64,000 nucleotides of DNA, from NCBI GenBank assembly GCA_014529385.2, contig CM043958.1, forward strand, positions 88,615,025 to 88,679,024, read 5' to 3'. The position numbers were made by a program, and so were the translations under genes. Shown here piece after piece: positions 31,220 through 42,316 of the stretch. Within the stretch, counting starts at the first letter, position 1. Each line of letters opens with the position of its first letter. Origin of the DNA: Adiantum capillus-veneris (lineage: Eukaryota > Streptophyta > Polypodiopsida > Polypodiales > Pteridaceae). Below the pieces are notes generated by a model, which was not told where the DNA came from, made no database searches, and saw nothing but the letters and a program-made list of their open reading frames with translations.

Positions 31220-32960
31220 CTAAAAGGGAAAATGATCAAATTAATCCAAAAAGCTTTGAGATAATTATCAGAGATAAAACACATCTTAAGAAACCCATGA
31301 TAATTATCTTAACCTCAGATAATTACTTTAACTACTTATCTCAGTAGAAAAATATTTTTTTTAAAAAAAATTAAAAGGAGAAAAATAGCAAACTAATCCA
31401 ATAAGCTTTGAGATAATTATCAAAGGTAAAAGTCATCTTAAAAAACTCGTGATAATTATCTTAATTACAAATAATTAATTTTAACTTATTATCCTAGCAA
31501 AAAACGTTGTTTTTAAGCAAAAATAAAAGGGGAAAAATAACAAACTATTCCAAAAAGCTTTGAGATAATTATCAAAAGTAAAATTCATCTTAAGAAACCC
31601 GTGATAATTATCTTAACTACAGATAATTAGATTAACTATTTATCTCAATAGAAAAAAATTAATTTTAAAAAAAAGAGAGCAAAAATAGCAAATTAATCCA
31701 AAAAGCTTTGAGATACCTATCAGAGGTAAAACTCATCTTAAAAAATCCATAATAATTATCTTAACTATAGATAATTAGTTTAACTAAATATCACATTAGA
31801 AAAACACTGTTTTAAAAAGAAAATAAAAGAAAAAAAATAGCAAAATAATCCAAAAATCTTTGAGATAATTATCAGAGGTAAAACTCATCTTAAGAAACCT
31901 GTGATAAATATCTTAACTACTACAGATAATTAGTCTAACTAATTATCCTAGCAAAAAAACACTTTTTTTAAGAGAAAATAAAAGAGAAAAAATAGCAAAC
32001 TAATCCAAAAAGCTTTGAGATAATTATTAGACGTAAAAGTCACCCGTGATAATTATCTTAACTACAAATAATTAGTTTAACTAATTATCTCTACAAAAAA
32101 GATTGTTCTGAAGGAAAAATAAAAGAGGAAAAATAGCAAACTAATTCAAAAATATTTGAGATAATTATCAGAGGTAAAAATTATCTTAAAAACTCCGTGA
32201 TAATTATCTTAACTACAAATAATTAGTTTAACTAATTATCCTAGCAGAAAAACACTGTTTTTAAGAAAACATAAAAGAAAAAAAATAGATAATTATCAAA
32301 GGTAAAAGTCATCCGTGATAATTATCTTAACTATAGATAATTAGTTTAACTAATTCTCCTAGTAAAAAAATACTATTTTATGGAGAAAAAAAGAGAGAAA
32401 ATAGAAAATTAATCCAAAAAGATTTGAGATAAATATTAGAGACAAACCTCATCTTTAAAAACCCATAATAATTATCTTAACTACAGATAATTAGTTTAAC
32501 TAATTATCTCAGTAGAAAAATACTGTTTTGAAGGGAAAATAAAAGAGAAAAAATAGCAAACTAATACAAAACGCTTTGAGATAATTATCAGAGATAAAAA
32601 TTATCTTTAAAAACCCATGATAATTATCTTAAATACAGAAAATTAGTTTAACTAATTATCTCAATAAAAAAAACTATTTTTAAGGAAAAATAAAAGGGGA
32701 ACAATAGCAAACTAATCGAAAAATCTTTGAGATAATTATCAGAGGTAAACCTCATCTTAAAAATTACGTGATAATTATCTTAACTACAGATAATTAGTTT
32801 AACTAATTATCTTAGTAGAAAAACACTATTTTTAGGAGAAAATAAAAGAGAAAAAATAGCAAATTAATCCAAAAAGCTTTGAGATAATTATGAGAGTTAA
32901 AGCACATCTTAAGAAACTCGTGGTAATTATCTTATCCACAGATAGTTAGTTTAGCTAATT
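31220..32960 (+). repeat. Palindromic tandem array in the C 3' LTR
   Basis: About 12 units of the same roughly 148-bp repeat as 19340-21560, with single units shortened (e.g. near 32290). Unit order and divergence differ from the 5' LTR, showing array turnover after insertion. Confidence 0.9.
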
Positions 32961-33507
32961 ATTTTAACTAATATTAATTGATTTTGTGTATAAATTAGGA
33001 AAAGAAAATAAATTTATATAATTATCCGATAATTACTAGAGATCAAAAATAATTTTTGAAGGTTAGAAAAATTACCTTAGCCCAAATAATTAGTATAACA
33101 AAATTACCGTCGCCCAATATTGTCTAAATTAGACTATAAATCTAGAAGGAAAATTTATAAATCAATTTTATGATTTAGCCAAAAAATTATTAGAGATATA
33201 ACATCTCAAACTCCATCTAGTGTAAATATCCTACTAGCAGATAGGTAACTCATAATTTACTAAGGCCAAAATATGATATTTTGAAACATAAATTAAAGAA
33301 GAAATTTAGAAAAATAACTCCAATAATTATACGACAATTATGGGAGAATACTAATAGTACCAGGAAGCTACATGAGAAATATCTCATCGAAATATTTAAC
33401 AAGGATACCTATTTACTTCAAAAATTCTTATTTTTGGATAAAAGGAATAAAATAGATTATTCATTTAATTCTCTAATCGATTAAGTCCTTTTATAAAGGC
33501 TACCAAT

Positions 33508-33702
33508 ATGGCTCCAAAAAGAACCAAAGGAAATCCTCTTTCCGATGAAGAGGATACAATCAACAAAAGACCTAGAGCAACTCATGACCATGAGGCTGGG
33601 CCTAGTCATAGGCCTACGGAGGAAAGTCTGCAGGCGCCAGCGCAGAAGCAAATGGCTGACCAATCATGGGTGGATTTCTATTTTGTTCACTTGAGTCTTT
33701 AA
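33508..33702 (+). CDS. LTR-encoded gag-like exon, second C copy
   Basis: MAPKRTKGNPLSDEEDTINK, then THDHEAGPSHRPTEES and KQMADQS. Relative to 22085 the differences are mostly single-residue, and the frame has no internal stop up to past MADQS. The supposed donor reads CATGG|GTGGAT here. The reading continues to 33702 only because no splice is applied. Confidence 0.5.
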   Translation: MAPKRTKGNPLSDEEDTINKRPRATHDHEAGPSHRPTEESLQAPAQKQMADQSWVDFYFVHLSL

Positions 33703-33713
33703 CTAGATTAAAG

Positions 33714-34145
33714 TATAGAAGCTTACAGCTACTGGTGATGTATTAGTTCAGACAGTAGACTGGACAAAAGAACAAAAACTGAACTAGAATACATCTACTG
33801 ATATTCAGATTCAGATTCAGAGTTAGAGTCAGAGTAACTGAGTACAGAGTAGGTATAACTAGAATATATTGCACTGCTATAATTGGAATACAGATGAAGG
33901 ATTACAATGAAGATGTTGTGGCTTATGGACCAAAAGATGAACAGAGTACAGCCGACAAATGACTTAATGTCTGCCTGTAACTTATGCCCGTAATTTTCAA
34001 CAAAAGCTGCCAATCTGATTACAATGTAATGGGTCCTATTTATATGCCTTGGGTTTACCTTGGTAATTATCGTAGTAATTATTGACTGATCCACTGTCCA
34101 ACAGGAGCCGGTTCCCACATAGTGAAACTGTCTCAGCCATCTACA
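33714..34145 (-). mobile_element. Element D 3' LTR
   Basis: Matches 44262-44718 along its length. It lacks about 29 bases (GGAATAAGAACCAGAC and following) and its outer end is eroded (TATAGAAGC against TGTTAGAAGC). The inner end is TGTAGATGGC read on the minus strand. Confidence 0.85.
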
Positions 34146-34162
34146 TCCTTCCCTCCTTTCTT
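34146..34162 (-). other. Element D polypurine tract
   Basis: On the minus strand AAGAAAGGAGGGAAGGA directly precedes the 3' LTR start TGTAGATGGC. This is a textbook plus-strand primer. Confidence 0.85.
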
Positions 34163-35768
34163 GAATTTTGGCAAGATACCAAAAGTTTTGAAAAGAAAAT
34201 TCCCTCGTCTGATTCGGGTTTGAAGAGAAAAAATCCACCGTCTGATTCTGATTCTGGAGACCGGACTTGACCAACAATAGAGAGACAGTTGAAAAGGCCA
34301 GTGTAGAGCTCTAATCATCTACACAGGCTGATATCAACCTTCCAGCTGAGAAGAAAAAGCCCTCGATTGAATTTGGAGATGGAACTACCCAGTATCCTTC
34401 CACTAAACCAGCTTCCGTTTACCCTTTGGCTTGGATGGCGTCTGAGAAGTCCCAGTGCCAGCATTCTCCTTCTGAATGAGTTTGTAAATGGCCTCCTTCT
34501 CAAGTTTATCCCGCCTTTCTATGGTGATCTCCACTTATAAGGTGTAAGAGGATGATAGGTTTTGGTGTCAGGATCATAGAGCGTGCGTCTGCATTTGGTG
34601 ATCCTAGTTCTGGCCAGTTTGTGACAATGAGAAGCTGTATGGATCCATCCTTCTGGGAGAGTCTGATTGGTTTTGATCCAAGATTCAAAAAGAATCTCCA
34701 CCATCTCTCTATACTGTGGTCCTAGGCCTGGTTTAGCCGTAATATCCTTTTCAGACAGTTTAGAGGACTCAACAGTAAGTTGCAGCAACAATTGATTGGT
34801 GATCTTGGTGAGGCCTCTGATCTGAATCTTCCACTGAACCATACACAGTCTGATCCTCTACACCTCCTGTTTTAGCTCCTGAAGATCATTTAGTTGGAGA
34901 GCATCATTGAACAGTGTTTGCCAAGTTTTCCATTCCACGGTCGATTGCTCATACCAATCCTGGAGGTCATCAATAATCTTGAAATATGTAAGGCGATCGA
35001 CTGGTTCTGGATGTTGAGGGTAAAGTGATGGAAAAAATCTTGGCAATTCTGTCTCTCTTGCTGGTAAAGCATACAAGAGAATTGGGTAGAAGGCACAAAT
35101 TCTAAGAAGTTGAGAACAGCCTGGTTCTCTTGCTGCATCATTTTTTTGGTTACTCTCACCAGCTGAAACAGTTTTTGGAGAGCAGTTGTCTGTTCTCCAA
35201 CTAACATTCTAGTCTGAGGTCCTTTGCTGGTGGCCGTCTGATCTTCAAGAATGGCCCGCACCTTTTGATCCAAAACTCCTCTAGCAATTTGCATCTGCAC
35301 CAAAACCTCTTTCAACTGATTCCTGACATCCTTCATACATTTGTATGTTGGCTTGTTGCCCAACAAAAGTTCTAATTCTATGGCTAGAGAGCGACAATCT
35401 GCAATAGACTATCGTTGCCAATGTGGATTGGTCACTCTCTCTTCAGCAGTGATTATCCATTCAGGCACCCTTTCCAACAGTTGGACTGTTCTGCGATGCG
35501 CAGGTAAGTGGCAGGTCTTTTGATCATGAAAAGCAATTGATTTCTAGTGCTCAACCATTTCCCTGGCGCCAACATACAGTCACTGAAAGCGTTTTAGATC
35601 ATATAGGATATCATCATCCTCCAGATTGCCTGGTTATGGGAGCTTGCTAATGTCTCAATCTCCTATTTAGTGTGATAAGTTGTAATGAATGCTGCTTATC
35701 AGATGCTGGTCCCTCAGCCATAACTTTAATTTTCCCTTTATCCTCCCTACTGTGTTGTGACTGGTGTC

Positions 35769-35944
35769 CTGGTGGACCCCCAATGTTACTGGGTCGTTGT
35801 TCTTCTGGCTGCTGATTGCCTGACTTCTGTCCTTCATACTGGTCTGGCTGGTAACATTGGGTGTGCTGGTGGACCCCCAATGTTACTGGGTCGTTGTTCT
35901 TCTGGCTGCTGATTGCCTGACTTCTGTCCTTCATACTGGTCTGG
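35769..35944 (-). repeat. 97-bp tandem duplication in the D accessory region
   Basis: About 79 bases starting CTGGTGGACCCCCAATGTTA at 35769 recur at 35866. The 97-base period is not a multiple of three, so it changes the frame: the two copies of the peptide SGNQQPEEQRPSNIGGPP appear in different overlapping frames. Confidence 0.9.
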
Positions 35945-37804
35945 ATGGTTTTCCGGTGACTGACTTCCTCTAGTTGGCACTGTGCCACCAGTACCAAGTC
36001 TTAGAGGTGGAGATGGAGGAGAGGCATCATTATCATCATCATTAGTATGCCCTTCGTCCTGGTCATCCTCCTCCTTATCTGATTCTTCTTCCTTATCCTT
36101 ATCTTCTTCAATAGAATTCTGTTGTTCAATATAGTCTAGGATCGCTTGATTTATCAAAGCACTATTATATTCAGCAACTTTGTCCTGCAAGTCACCCTGC
36201 ATGGTCTCCATAATAGACTTCAAGTTATCCAAATCAAAGACAGCATTGCCTGATGGATTTAAAATCTTAGCCAAGTTATTATAGATATATCTTTCAGTAA
36301 GGGTAGTCTTCAGAGCTTTATGGCGAAGCATCAAGGCGTTGAAGTCAACTCTCTTCATTCTCAACAGAGTTTCGAACCGATCCGCAGCTCTTTCTGCTTC
36401 ATCCTTTTCTTCCTTCATAATCTGCATATCAGACTCCGCCTTAGCTAGCTTCCTTTCTAGTAGCTTAATGGTTCTCTCTGAATGAGCTTCAAGTAAATTG
36501 TGGCATAGATTCTGGGATTCTCTTGCTTCCTCCAGCTTCTCAATGTGGTCCTAAGCCTCCTTCAATTCAGCTTTAACCTTATTCAGTTCATCTTCTGACC
36601 CTGCAACGTCTAGCATTTGTCCCATACAGTTGACAATAGTGTTTCATGAGGACTCAACATCCATCATTGAGTGTTCCTGAGTCAGAATCAGTTGGCTCAT
36701 ACACTGTAACAGGAGCCATATAGGGTAAAGCAGCATAATCAGATTTTTGTAGAAGGAGACGCGCTTTAAGTGGATGGGTTTGCAACTGCTGTAACCTATC
36801 CTTCTTCATCAGGTGTAGAGCTTCTTCATTGTTTGGGATGGAAACGCGGCCCAGTAGGGTTGGAGATGCTGGACCTTTGCCCTTATCCAACTATTCTTCT
36901 GACTTTTCAGGAGTAGTCTCTTTTGCCTGATCTTGGCCAGTACTGGTAGTGACTGTAATCTACCCTGCTGACTGGTTGATTTCAATGTTTTGATCAGTTT
37001 GTTTGTCAGCCTGGCTAACTAGAGTCTTGTCAGTAGTCACTGTTTTGACTTGACTCTCCAACTGCTTCAGAAAAGAACTGCTCTTCGTCAGTGTCGTCCT
37101 TGATTTCTTTGAGTTGCCAGATTCATCTTATTTCACCTTCCTTTTCAGTCGGAGTGGACTGAGTGTCCGTTGTTTTTTCATCTGAGGACAAATCAATATT
37201 TTTTGACACTAGAAATGGCTTTTGACTCCAAGCCATTCTCACCTAGTCATGGGAATCTGGAGCAATTGCCCAATACAAAACTTGCCAAACATACCAAGCT
37301 TTAAATACACTCTGGGATTTCAACTTGGCAGTTTGTTGAATCACATTATGTGACAATATTTTACAGAGATTGATAGACTTTTGAATCCAATATTTTTGCC
37401 AGCAGCATAGCAAAAAGCTTCCCTGACACATATGTCAGATTATTCTTTAAACTGACAGCTTCAGCCACAAACCTATAAGCAGCAGGAGCGTCCAGTCCTA
37501 CCCACTGGAATCCCTTGACCACTGGCTTTTCTTTTTCTTTTGGAAGCATCATCCTCCTTCAAGATTGTGCTGATCTGCTCTAGAGTTGCCACAGACGGAT
37601 TAGGCTCATTTGGCATTCAAAATGCAAAAGCTATGTTGTCTGGTGTGATAGACACCTTCTTGCCATATATCATAGCACTGCCATCTTCAACATTGAAAGA
37701 GTCTAGAACTTGCCTAATGATGGTTGTCTCAAAGTCAATTCTTGTGGCTTGCAGAACCACACGTAAATCCCACAGTTGCAGCAGAGCCATAGCTTGGCCA
37801 GTGA

Positions 37805-38040
37805 ACACATAACACTGAATCTTGCTATAAGGGATAAGGGGAAGGCTTGCCTTTGCAGCATTGACAAGAGCTTGGGTTTCGTTGAGAGAGTCTTGAATCT
37901 TTTCGGAGTGTTTCCTTCTACATAACACATAACATTGAATCTTGCTATAAGGGATAAGGGGAAGGCTTGCCTTTGCAGCATTGACAAGAGCTTGGGTTTC
38001 GTTGAGAGAGTCTTGAATCTTTTCGGAGTGTTTCCTTCTA
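37805..38040 (-). repeat. 120-bp tandem duplication, in frame
   Basis: Bases 37805-37920 recur at 37925-38040 with one difference. It encodes two copies of a 40-residue segment containing RRKHSEKIQDSLNETQALVN. The near-identity marks a recent event, or an assembly artefact. Confidence 0.9.
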
Positions 38041-38545
38041 CCCATACACTGTGAAGATGAGGAAACAGGTGAGGAAGAGGAAGACTTACTTGATTCTCCA
38101 AAGCCGTACCCAGGTGTTGCTGGCAAAGCTAGACAACAGGCCACTAGCTCCTCAGAAGACGAAGTCTGCACTGTAGCAAAGATACCTCAGAGCTTGGCAA
38201 TGGCAAATGGACAACAGGAAGGAATCGGCACACAGGAGATTTGTGAGAAAAAATTTTGACTCGCCTTACTATTATACGCGTTCGTGCCATAAAAGCTCCA
38301 CCACTTACCGTTCCTAGACTTTTGTGCAGCGCAATTGTCATGGTAGACATACATTGGACAAGACTTTCGCCCATCCTTGAAATGATTACCACTGTTGTTC
38401 CATCTACTCGTTGCCCGCCTAAAATTTGATAATTGTGTTCCCACTGATACTGGGCTGGGTCCCACTCTGGCTTGATCACACTGGTATTCATCCTGGTACC
38501 CGTCTGGGTTGGTCTCACTACCACTGGTTCTGAAACTGGAACTGG

Positions 38546-39988
38546 CTACACATGAAAAAGCCCAAAAATATCTGATTCTGGGATTTCTTGGTCTTCAGTT
38601 CCCAGCTCCCTAGTACCCTGTTCCTGGCCAGGCTCTCTAGCTTCAGAATAGTAGAGCTTGATCTTCCCGCCATTATACACCCCTGGCAGCAGTAATCCAT
38701 ATAAGTCTTTCAATCTTACCGTGCCATTGGAGAAAACCCAGTCTACCTCAAATGGTCCTTCCCAGGCAATCTTTAGGTTTGGCTTCTTAGGACCCAATCT
38801 GGACGGATATAGGAGTACCAGATCCCTTTTCTAAAACTCCCGGACCTTAATTCTACGATCATGCCAGTGCTTCCTTCGTTGCTGAACAATCTCTTGTTCC
38901 AGCATAGCTCTTTGCCTGAGTTCATCTAACTGCGTAAGCTCATCCAAGTGCTTTTTCAGATTGTGGTTGAAGTCTAACCCATATTTCACAGCCATTCTGA
39001 GACTTGGGATAACAAACTCCATAGGAACAACGACTTCAGTTCCATACACCATTCTGAATGGTGTCAATCCTGTAGTGACCTTGTAAGCTGTCATATACGC
39101 CCATAAAGCAGTGTGGGGCTTCAAATCCCACTGGTTTGGCTTCTTCTGCACAACCTTAGTGAGAATAGTCTTAATTATCTTGTTACTACTTTCAGCCTGT
39201 CCATTGCATCTGGGATAATAAGGGGTAGATTTCCGATGCTTGATCGAAAGAATATCTAGTAGTATCTTCATGGTGTGATTGATGAAATGTGTCCCTTGGT
39301 CCGACACAATCTCCACCGGATAGCCATAGTGACAGACAATATTCTCAAATAAAAATCGTGCAGTGGATTTGGATGTGTTGTCAGGAAGAGGTGACATAGC
39401 AAGAAGCTATCACTATATACTTATTCTTTCTGGGGGTAACCTTCTTAAAAGGTCCCATAAAATCCAAGCCCCATTTCATGAAAACACCCAATGGTTGTAC
39501 TGGCGTTAAGGGAGTCATGTCTGCAGCTGTAGGTTTACCCGTTATTTGGCATATATCACAAGTTTTGCAAAAACTTCTAACATCAGTTATCAATGTTGCC
39601 ACCATAAAACAACCTGCAGAATCTTCTTGTAGGTAACCTCATTGGAAAAATGTCCACCAGATTTGCCATTATGTGCCTTTGAGATGACTTGCATTCTCCC
39701 TTCCATAGGCACACAGCATCGAAGAATACCATCAACACCTAATTGATAGAGTGAACCCCCGATGATGGTATACTTCAAGCTCTTGATGACCAAATCCTTC
39801 TTCTGGTTCTGCTGGCAATCATCTGGGAAAGCACCCTGAGAAAGAAACTGATAAACGTCATACCATTCAGGGTCAACTGATTCACCTACTTCCAGCTGAA
39901 ATAATTCAGCATCCACCCTCAATACTCCTAGAGAGGAAATCAGCGCCATAGTGATTCTTGCCAGGCTTATGAAAAATCCTGAATTCAA
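38546..39988 (-). pseudogene. Element D integrase
   Basis: Three frame pieces. 39590-39988: linker and zinc-binding part (KAHNGKSGGHFSNEVTYKK). 39381-39605: second Cys pair CKTCDICQITGK and first Asp in WGLDFMGPFKK. 38831-39397: second Asp in EIVSDQGTHF and Glu in CNGQAESSNKI, then DELRQRAMLEQEIVQQRRKH. The tail (38546-38797) has KIAWEGPFEVDWVFSNGTV and KLYYSE, typical of Tat/Athila integrases; no chromodomain. DDE residues remain but two frameshifts break it. Confidence 0.8.
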
Positions 39989-40220
39989 ACGCTATGAGGA
40001 ACATCATCCACCGTATTAGCCTACCTTGAATAATGACTTTATTAATCAAGAACAAAAGAGCCTGATGATCCACATAGAAATGAAACAGTTTGCCTAACAG
40101 GATAATCAGTCCTTCCATCTGGCTGGGCCAATATCGCCCCCATTGCCAGTCCCGAAGCATCCACATGTACATGAAAGATAACATTCTAGTTTGGTTGCCT
40201 GAGGACTGGTTTACTAACAA
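39906..40220 (-). pseudogene. Element D RNase H
   Basis: Recognisable pieces FHFYVDHQALLFLINK, RWMMFLIAFEFRIFHKPG and NHYGADFLSR mark the end of RNase H. The N-terminal part, with the first catalytic Asp, is scrambled by frameshift and deletion. It overlaps the adjacent RT and integrase frames, as expected for a decayed polyprotein. Confidence 0.7.
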
Positions 40221-41574
40221 TGGCTTTTTTTAAGTTTTGAAAACTTTCCTCACACTCAACAGTCCAATTGAATTTACTGGTTTTCTTTGTGAGCTCATAC
40301 AATGGTACTGCTTGGGAGGCAAATTTATGCACAAACCTTCTGTAAAAGTTAATATAACCCAAGAAAGAGCTTAACTCAGATGCATATTTGGGCGCTTTGG
40401 CTTGCTGAACAAATTGGATTTTGTCGTTGGCCATTTCTATTCCATTGTGGGATACTATATGTCCCAGTAGTTGTCCCTTCCAGACTAGGAAAACGGATTT
40501 AAATGGATTCAAACAAATCCGCTTCTCCTGACAGCATTTGAAAACCATTTCCAGGAATAGTAAATGTTGTTCCTCATCTGAATATACAGTAAAATCATCC
40601 ATGAAGAGGGCGAGGAACCAATGAAGAAACTCATTGAACATTTCCATCATGCACCGCTGAAAAGTTGCATAGGCCGAAGGGCATCACCAGATACATGAAA
40701 GCTCCCCACTCTGTGATGAAAGTGGTTTTCTCTCTATCCTCAGGAGAAATCTGAAACTGGTTGTAGCTACTGTAATCGTCCATAAAACTATACATTTCGT
40801 ATCCTGCAATCTCATCAAGCAACATGTCAGTAAAAGTCAATGGGAATGGATCTTTGATAGTTTGGGCGTTGAGTTTCCTATAGTCAACACAGACTCTTAA
40901 TTTACCATTCTTCTTGGGAACTACTACTATAGGAAACATCCAATCGCTCTACTGGCTACTTTTGTGATGAACCCAACCTTGAGAAGACTGTCAATCTCCT
41001 CCTTGACCTTCTTAGCATAGTTGGGGTTCATTCGGTATCTTTGCAGTCTTACTGGCCAAGCATTTGGCTTCAACGGTATCCTATGCTGGCATACTTAGGG
41101 ATCCACACCTTTCAGGTCTGTGTGTTCCCAGGAAAATACGTCTTTGTAGTTCTGGAACATCTTGTGTGCCTTTTCCTTCATTGTAGGATTGAGATGCTTA
41201 TTAACCTTGATCATCCTAGGACTATTCTCAGAGCCTAGGTTCCATTCTTCAACTTCTTGGTCATCTAGAAGCAACCAATTAGGCCCACCACCTTTTCTCT
41301 TGGTTGACTCTTCAACATAATCCCAAGATGGCCCGTTAAGTTCTGAATCAGCATTCTGATTCACTGTGTGCTCTCTAGAATACACTGGCTCATATGCCAT
41401 GCCAGTTTCAGCCGATTCTTCTAGCCTCCCAGTTAACTGAACTGATCTTTCTCCTGTATTGATTTCAGACTGGTCTGGGAATTGCTTTTTCTTCTTGTCG
41501 GCCTGCTCTTTGTTCAGTAAAACCGCATCCAAGTCAATTTCTGCTAAAGGAAATATGTTTAGAGCTGCTAACAT
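40186..41574 (-). pseudogene. Element D reverse transcriptase
   Basis: The N-terminal connector (41095-41574) has NYKDVFSWEHTDLKGVDP, the Tat/Athila signature before RT. A stop follows, then 40631-40939 (VVVPKKNGKLRVCVDYRKLN, SFMDDYSSYNQF, TTFITEWGAFMYLVMPFGLC), a frameshift in the palm, and 40186-40650 (catalytic FMDDFTVYSD, LLGHIVSHNGIEM, SSFLGYINFYRRFVHKF). The gap between 41095 and 40939 still reads as RT after stops. FMDD replaces the usual YxDD. Confidence 0.85.
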
Positions 41575-41621
41575 TCGTTCAATATTCTTTGCCTTGTACT
41601 TCTGGCATAATTCGTTAGGCC

Positions 41622-41969
41622 TCAGCTCTTTTCTCCAGCTCCTAGTATTGTTCGTCTGGATCTAAATCCTGCTTTGCTAGCCCCTTGTACAGTCAGAGTT
41701 TGATTAGCATAGTCTTGAACAGCTTGTGCCATTTGCAACCATGGGCGCCCAAGTAGCATCCCATATGCCCCTTGCACATCAAGAACTAGGAAGTTGGTTT
41801 TGAACTTCTCCTTGCCTACTCGTATCGACAGATTTTCAATCATACCAGTAGCTTGCACTACTCGATGATCTGCCATCCGCACTTTGAAAGGTGCTGGCTT
41901 CAAATTTGTAATGCCCATCCTCTGCTGAAGATGTACTCCCATTATATTGACTCTTGCTCCTCCATCCAA
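41622..41969 (-). CDS. Element D retropepsin
   Basis: 116 codons: active site MDGGARVNIMG (D-G-G-A, the first residue falling at the listed start, so the true frame extends upstream past a degraded stretch), then VRMADHRVVQATGM, FLVLDVQGAYGMLLGRPWL and the C-terminal helix. Family role: cleaves the gag-pol polyprotein. It is followed by a stop before the RT connector. Confidence 0.75.
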   Translation of the reverse strand: MDGGARVNIMGVHLQQRMGITNLKPAPFKVRMADHRVVQATGMIENLSIRVGKEKFKTNFLVLDVQGAYGMLLGRPWLQMAQAVQDYANQTLTVQGASKAGFRSRRTILGAGEKS

Positions 41970-42041
41970 GATGACACTTGAAAGTGGTTCCCATTGTTTT
42001 CAAACTTTGTAATCGACCTGAATGAGCGGTACTTCATCATC

Positions 42042-42308
42042 TCAGACAGCCGTCAAATCAACTGTTCTGGCCTCCGCTTTAGCTTTCCTTCGCTGTTTGA
42101 TGAAGTTCGCCACTTTAGGCAAAGTTCTTCTGATGACTTCTAACTCCACAGTGAGTTTCTGAATTCTATCACAGATCTTAACATGGATTTCTTCTTTCTC
42201 CTGATCAAACTGGTTGTCGGAGCTCGAAGAACTGGTCGTATCTTCACAATGCCATTCCTCTCTTGTAGTGCTTCCATTTATTCTATCAACTCCCAATTTT
42301 CCAATCAT
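42042..42308 (-). CDS. Element D linker between gag and protease
   Basis: 88 codons with no recognised domain. A Ser run (TTSSSSSDNQ) is followed by a charged helix-forming segment (KICDRIQKLTVELEVIRRTL) that could be a short coiled coil. It lies between the zinc-knuckle end of gag and the protease, on the same strand. Confidence 0.5.
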   Translation of the reverse strand: MIGKLGVDRINGSTTREEWHCEDTTSSSSSDNQFDQEKEEIHVKICDRIQKLTVELEVIRRTLPKVANFIKQRRKAKAEARTVDLTAV

Positions 42309-42316
42309 CCCTTATA

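Larger units (their letters stand above)
30248..33713 (+). mobile_element. Element C 3' LTR, first part
   Basis: TGTAAGGTTTTCAATTTTTG onward: U3, TATA box at 30732, about 12 array units at 31220-32960, the gag-like exon at 33508, then interruption by element D at 33713/33714. It continues at 44719. Confidence 0.85.
34519..38524 (-). pseudogene. Element D accessory region after integrase
   Basis: About 4 kb of coding remnants on the element's own strand in several frames: 38144-38524, 37617-38171 (184 codons), 37361-37552, 36654-36890, 35834-36427 (197 codons), 34890-35366 (158 codons), 34519-34842. One part has a globular look (VVLQATRIDFETTIIRQVLD, KKVSITPDNIAFAF, GFQWVGLDAPAAYRFVAEA); then comes a predicted coiled coil (MKEEKDEAERAADRFETLLR), a long Asp/Glu run and Gln/Pro-rich repeats. 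Extra ORFs here are known in Athila (env-like) and Tat relatives. I see no signal peptide or membrane helix, and no named domain. Confidence 0.55.

Noticed and set aside
34082-34318. Frames around the D 3' LTR edge
   Set aside because: They span the polypurine tract and LTR boundary; no conservation with the other LTR copy.
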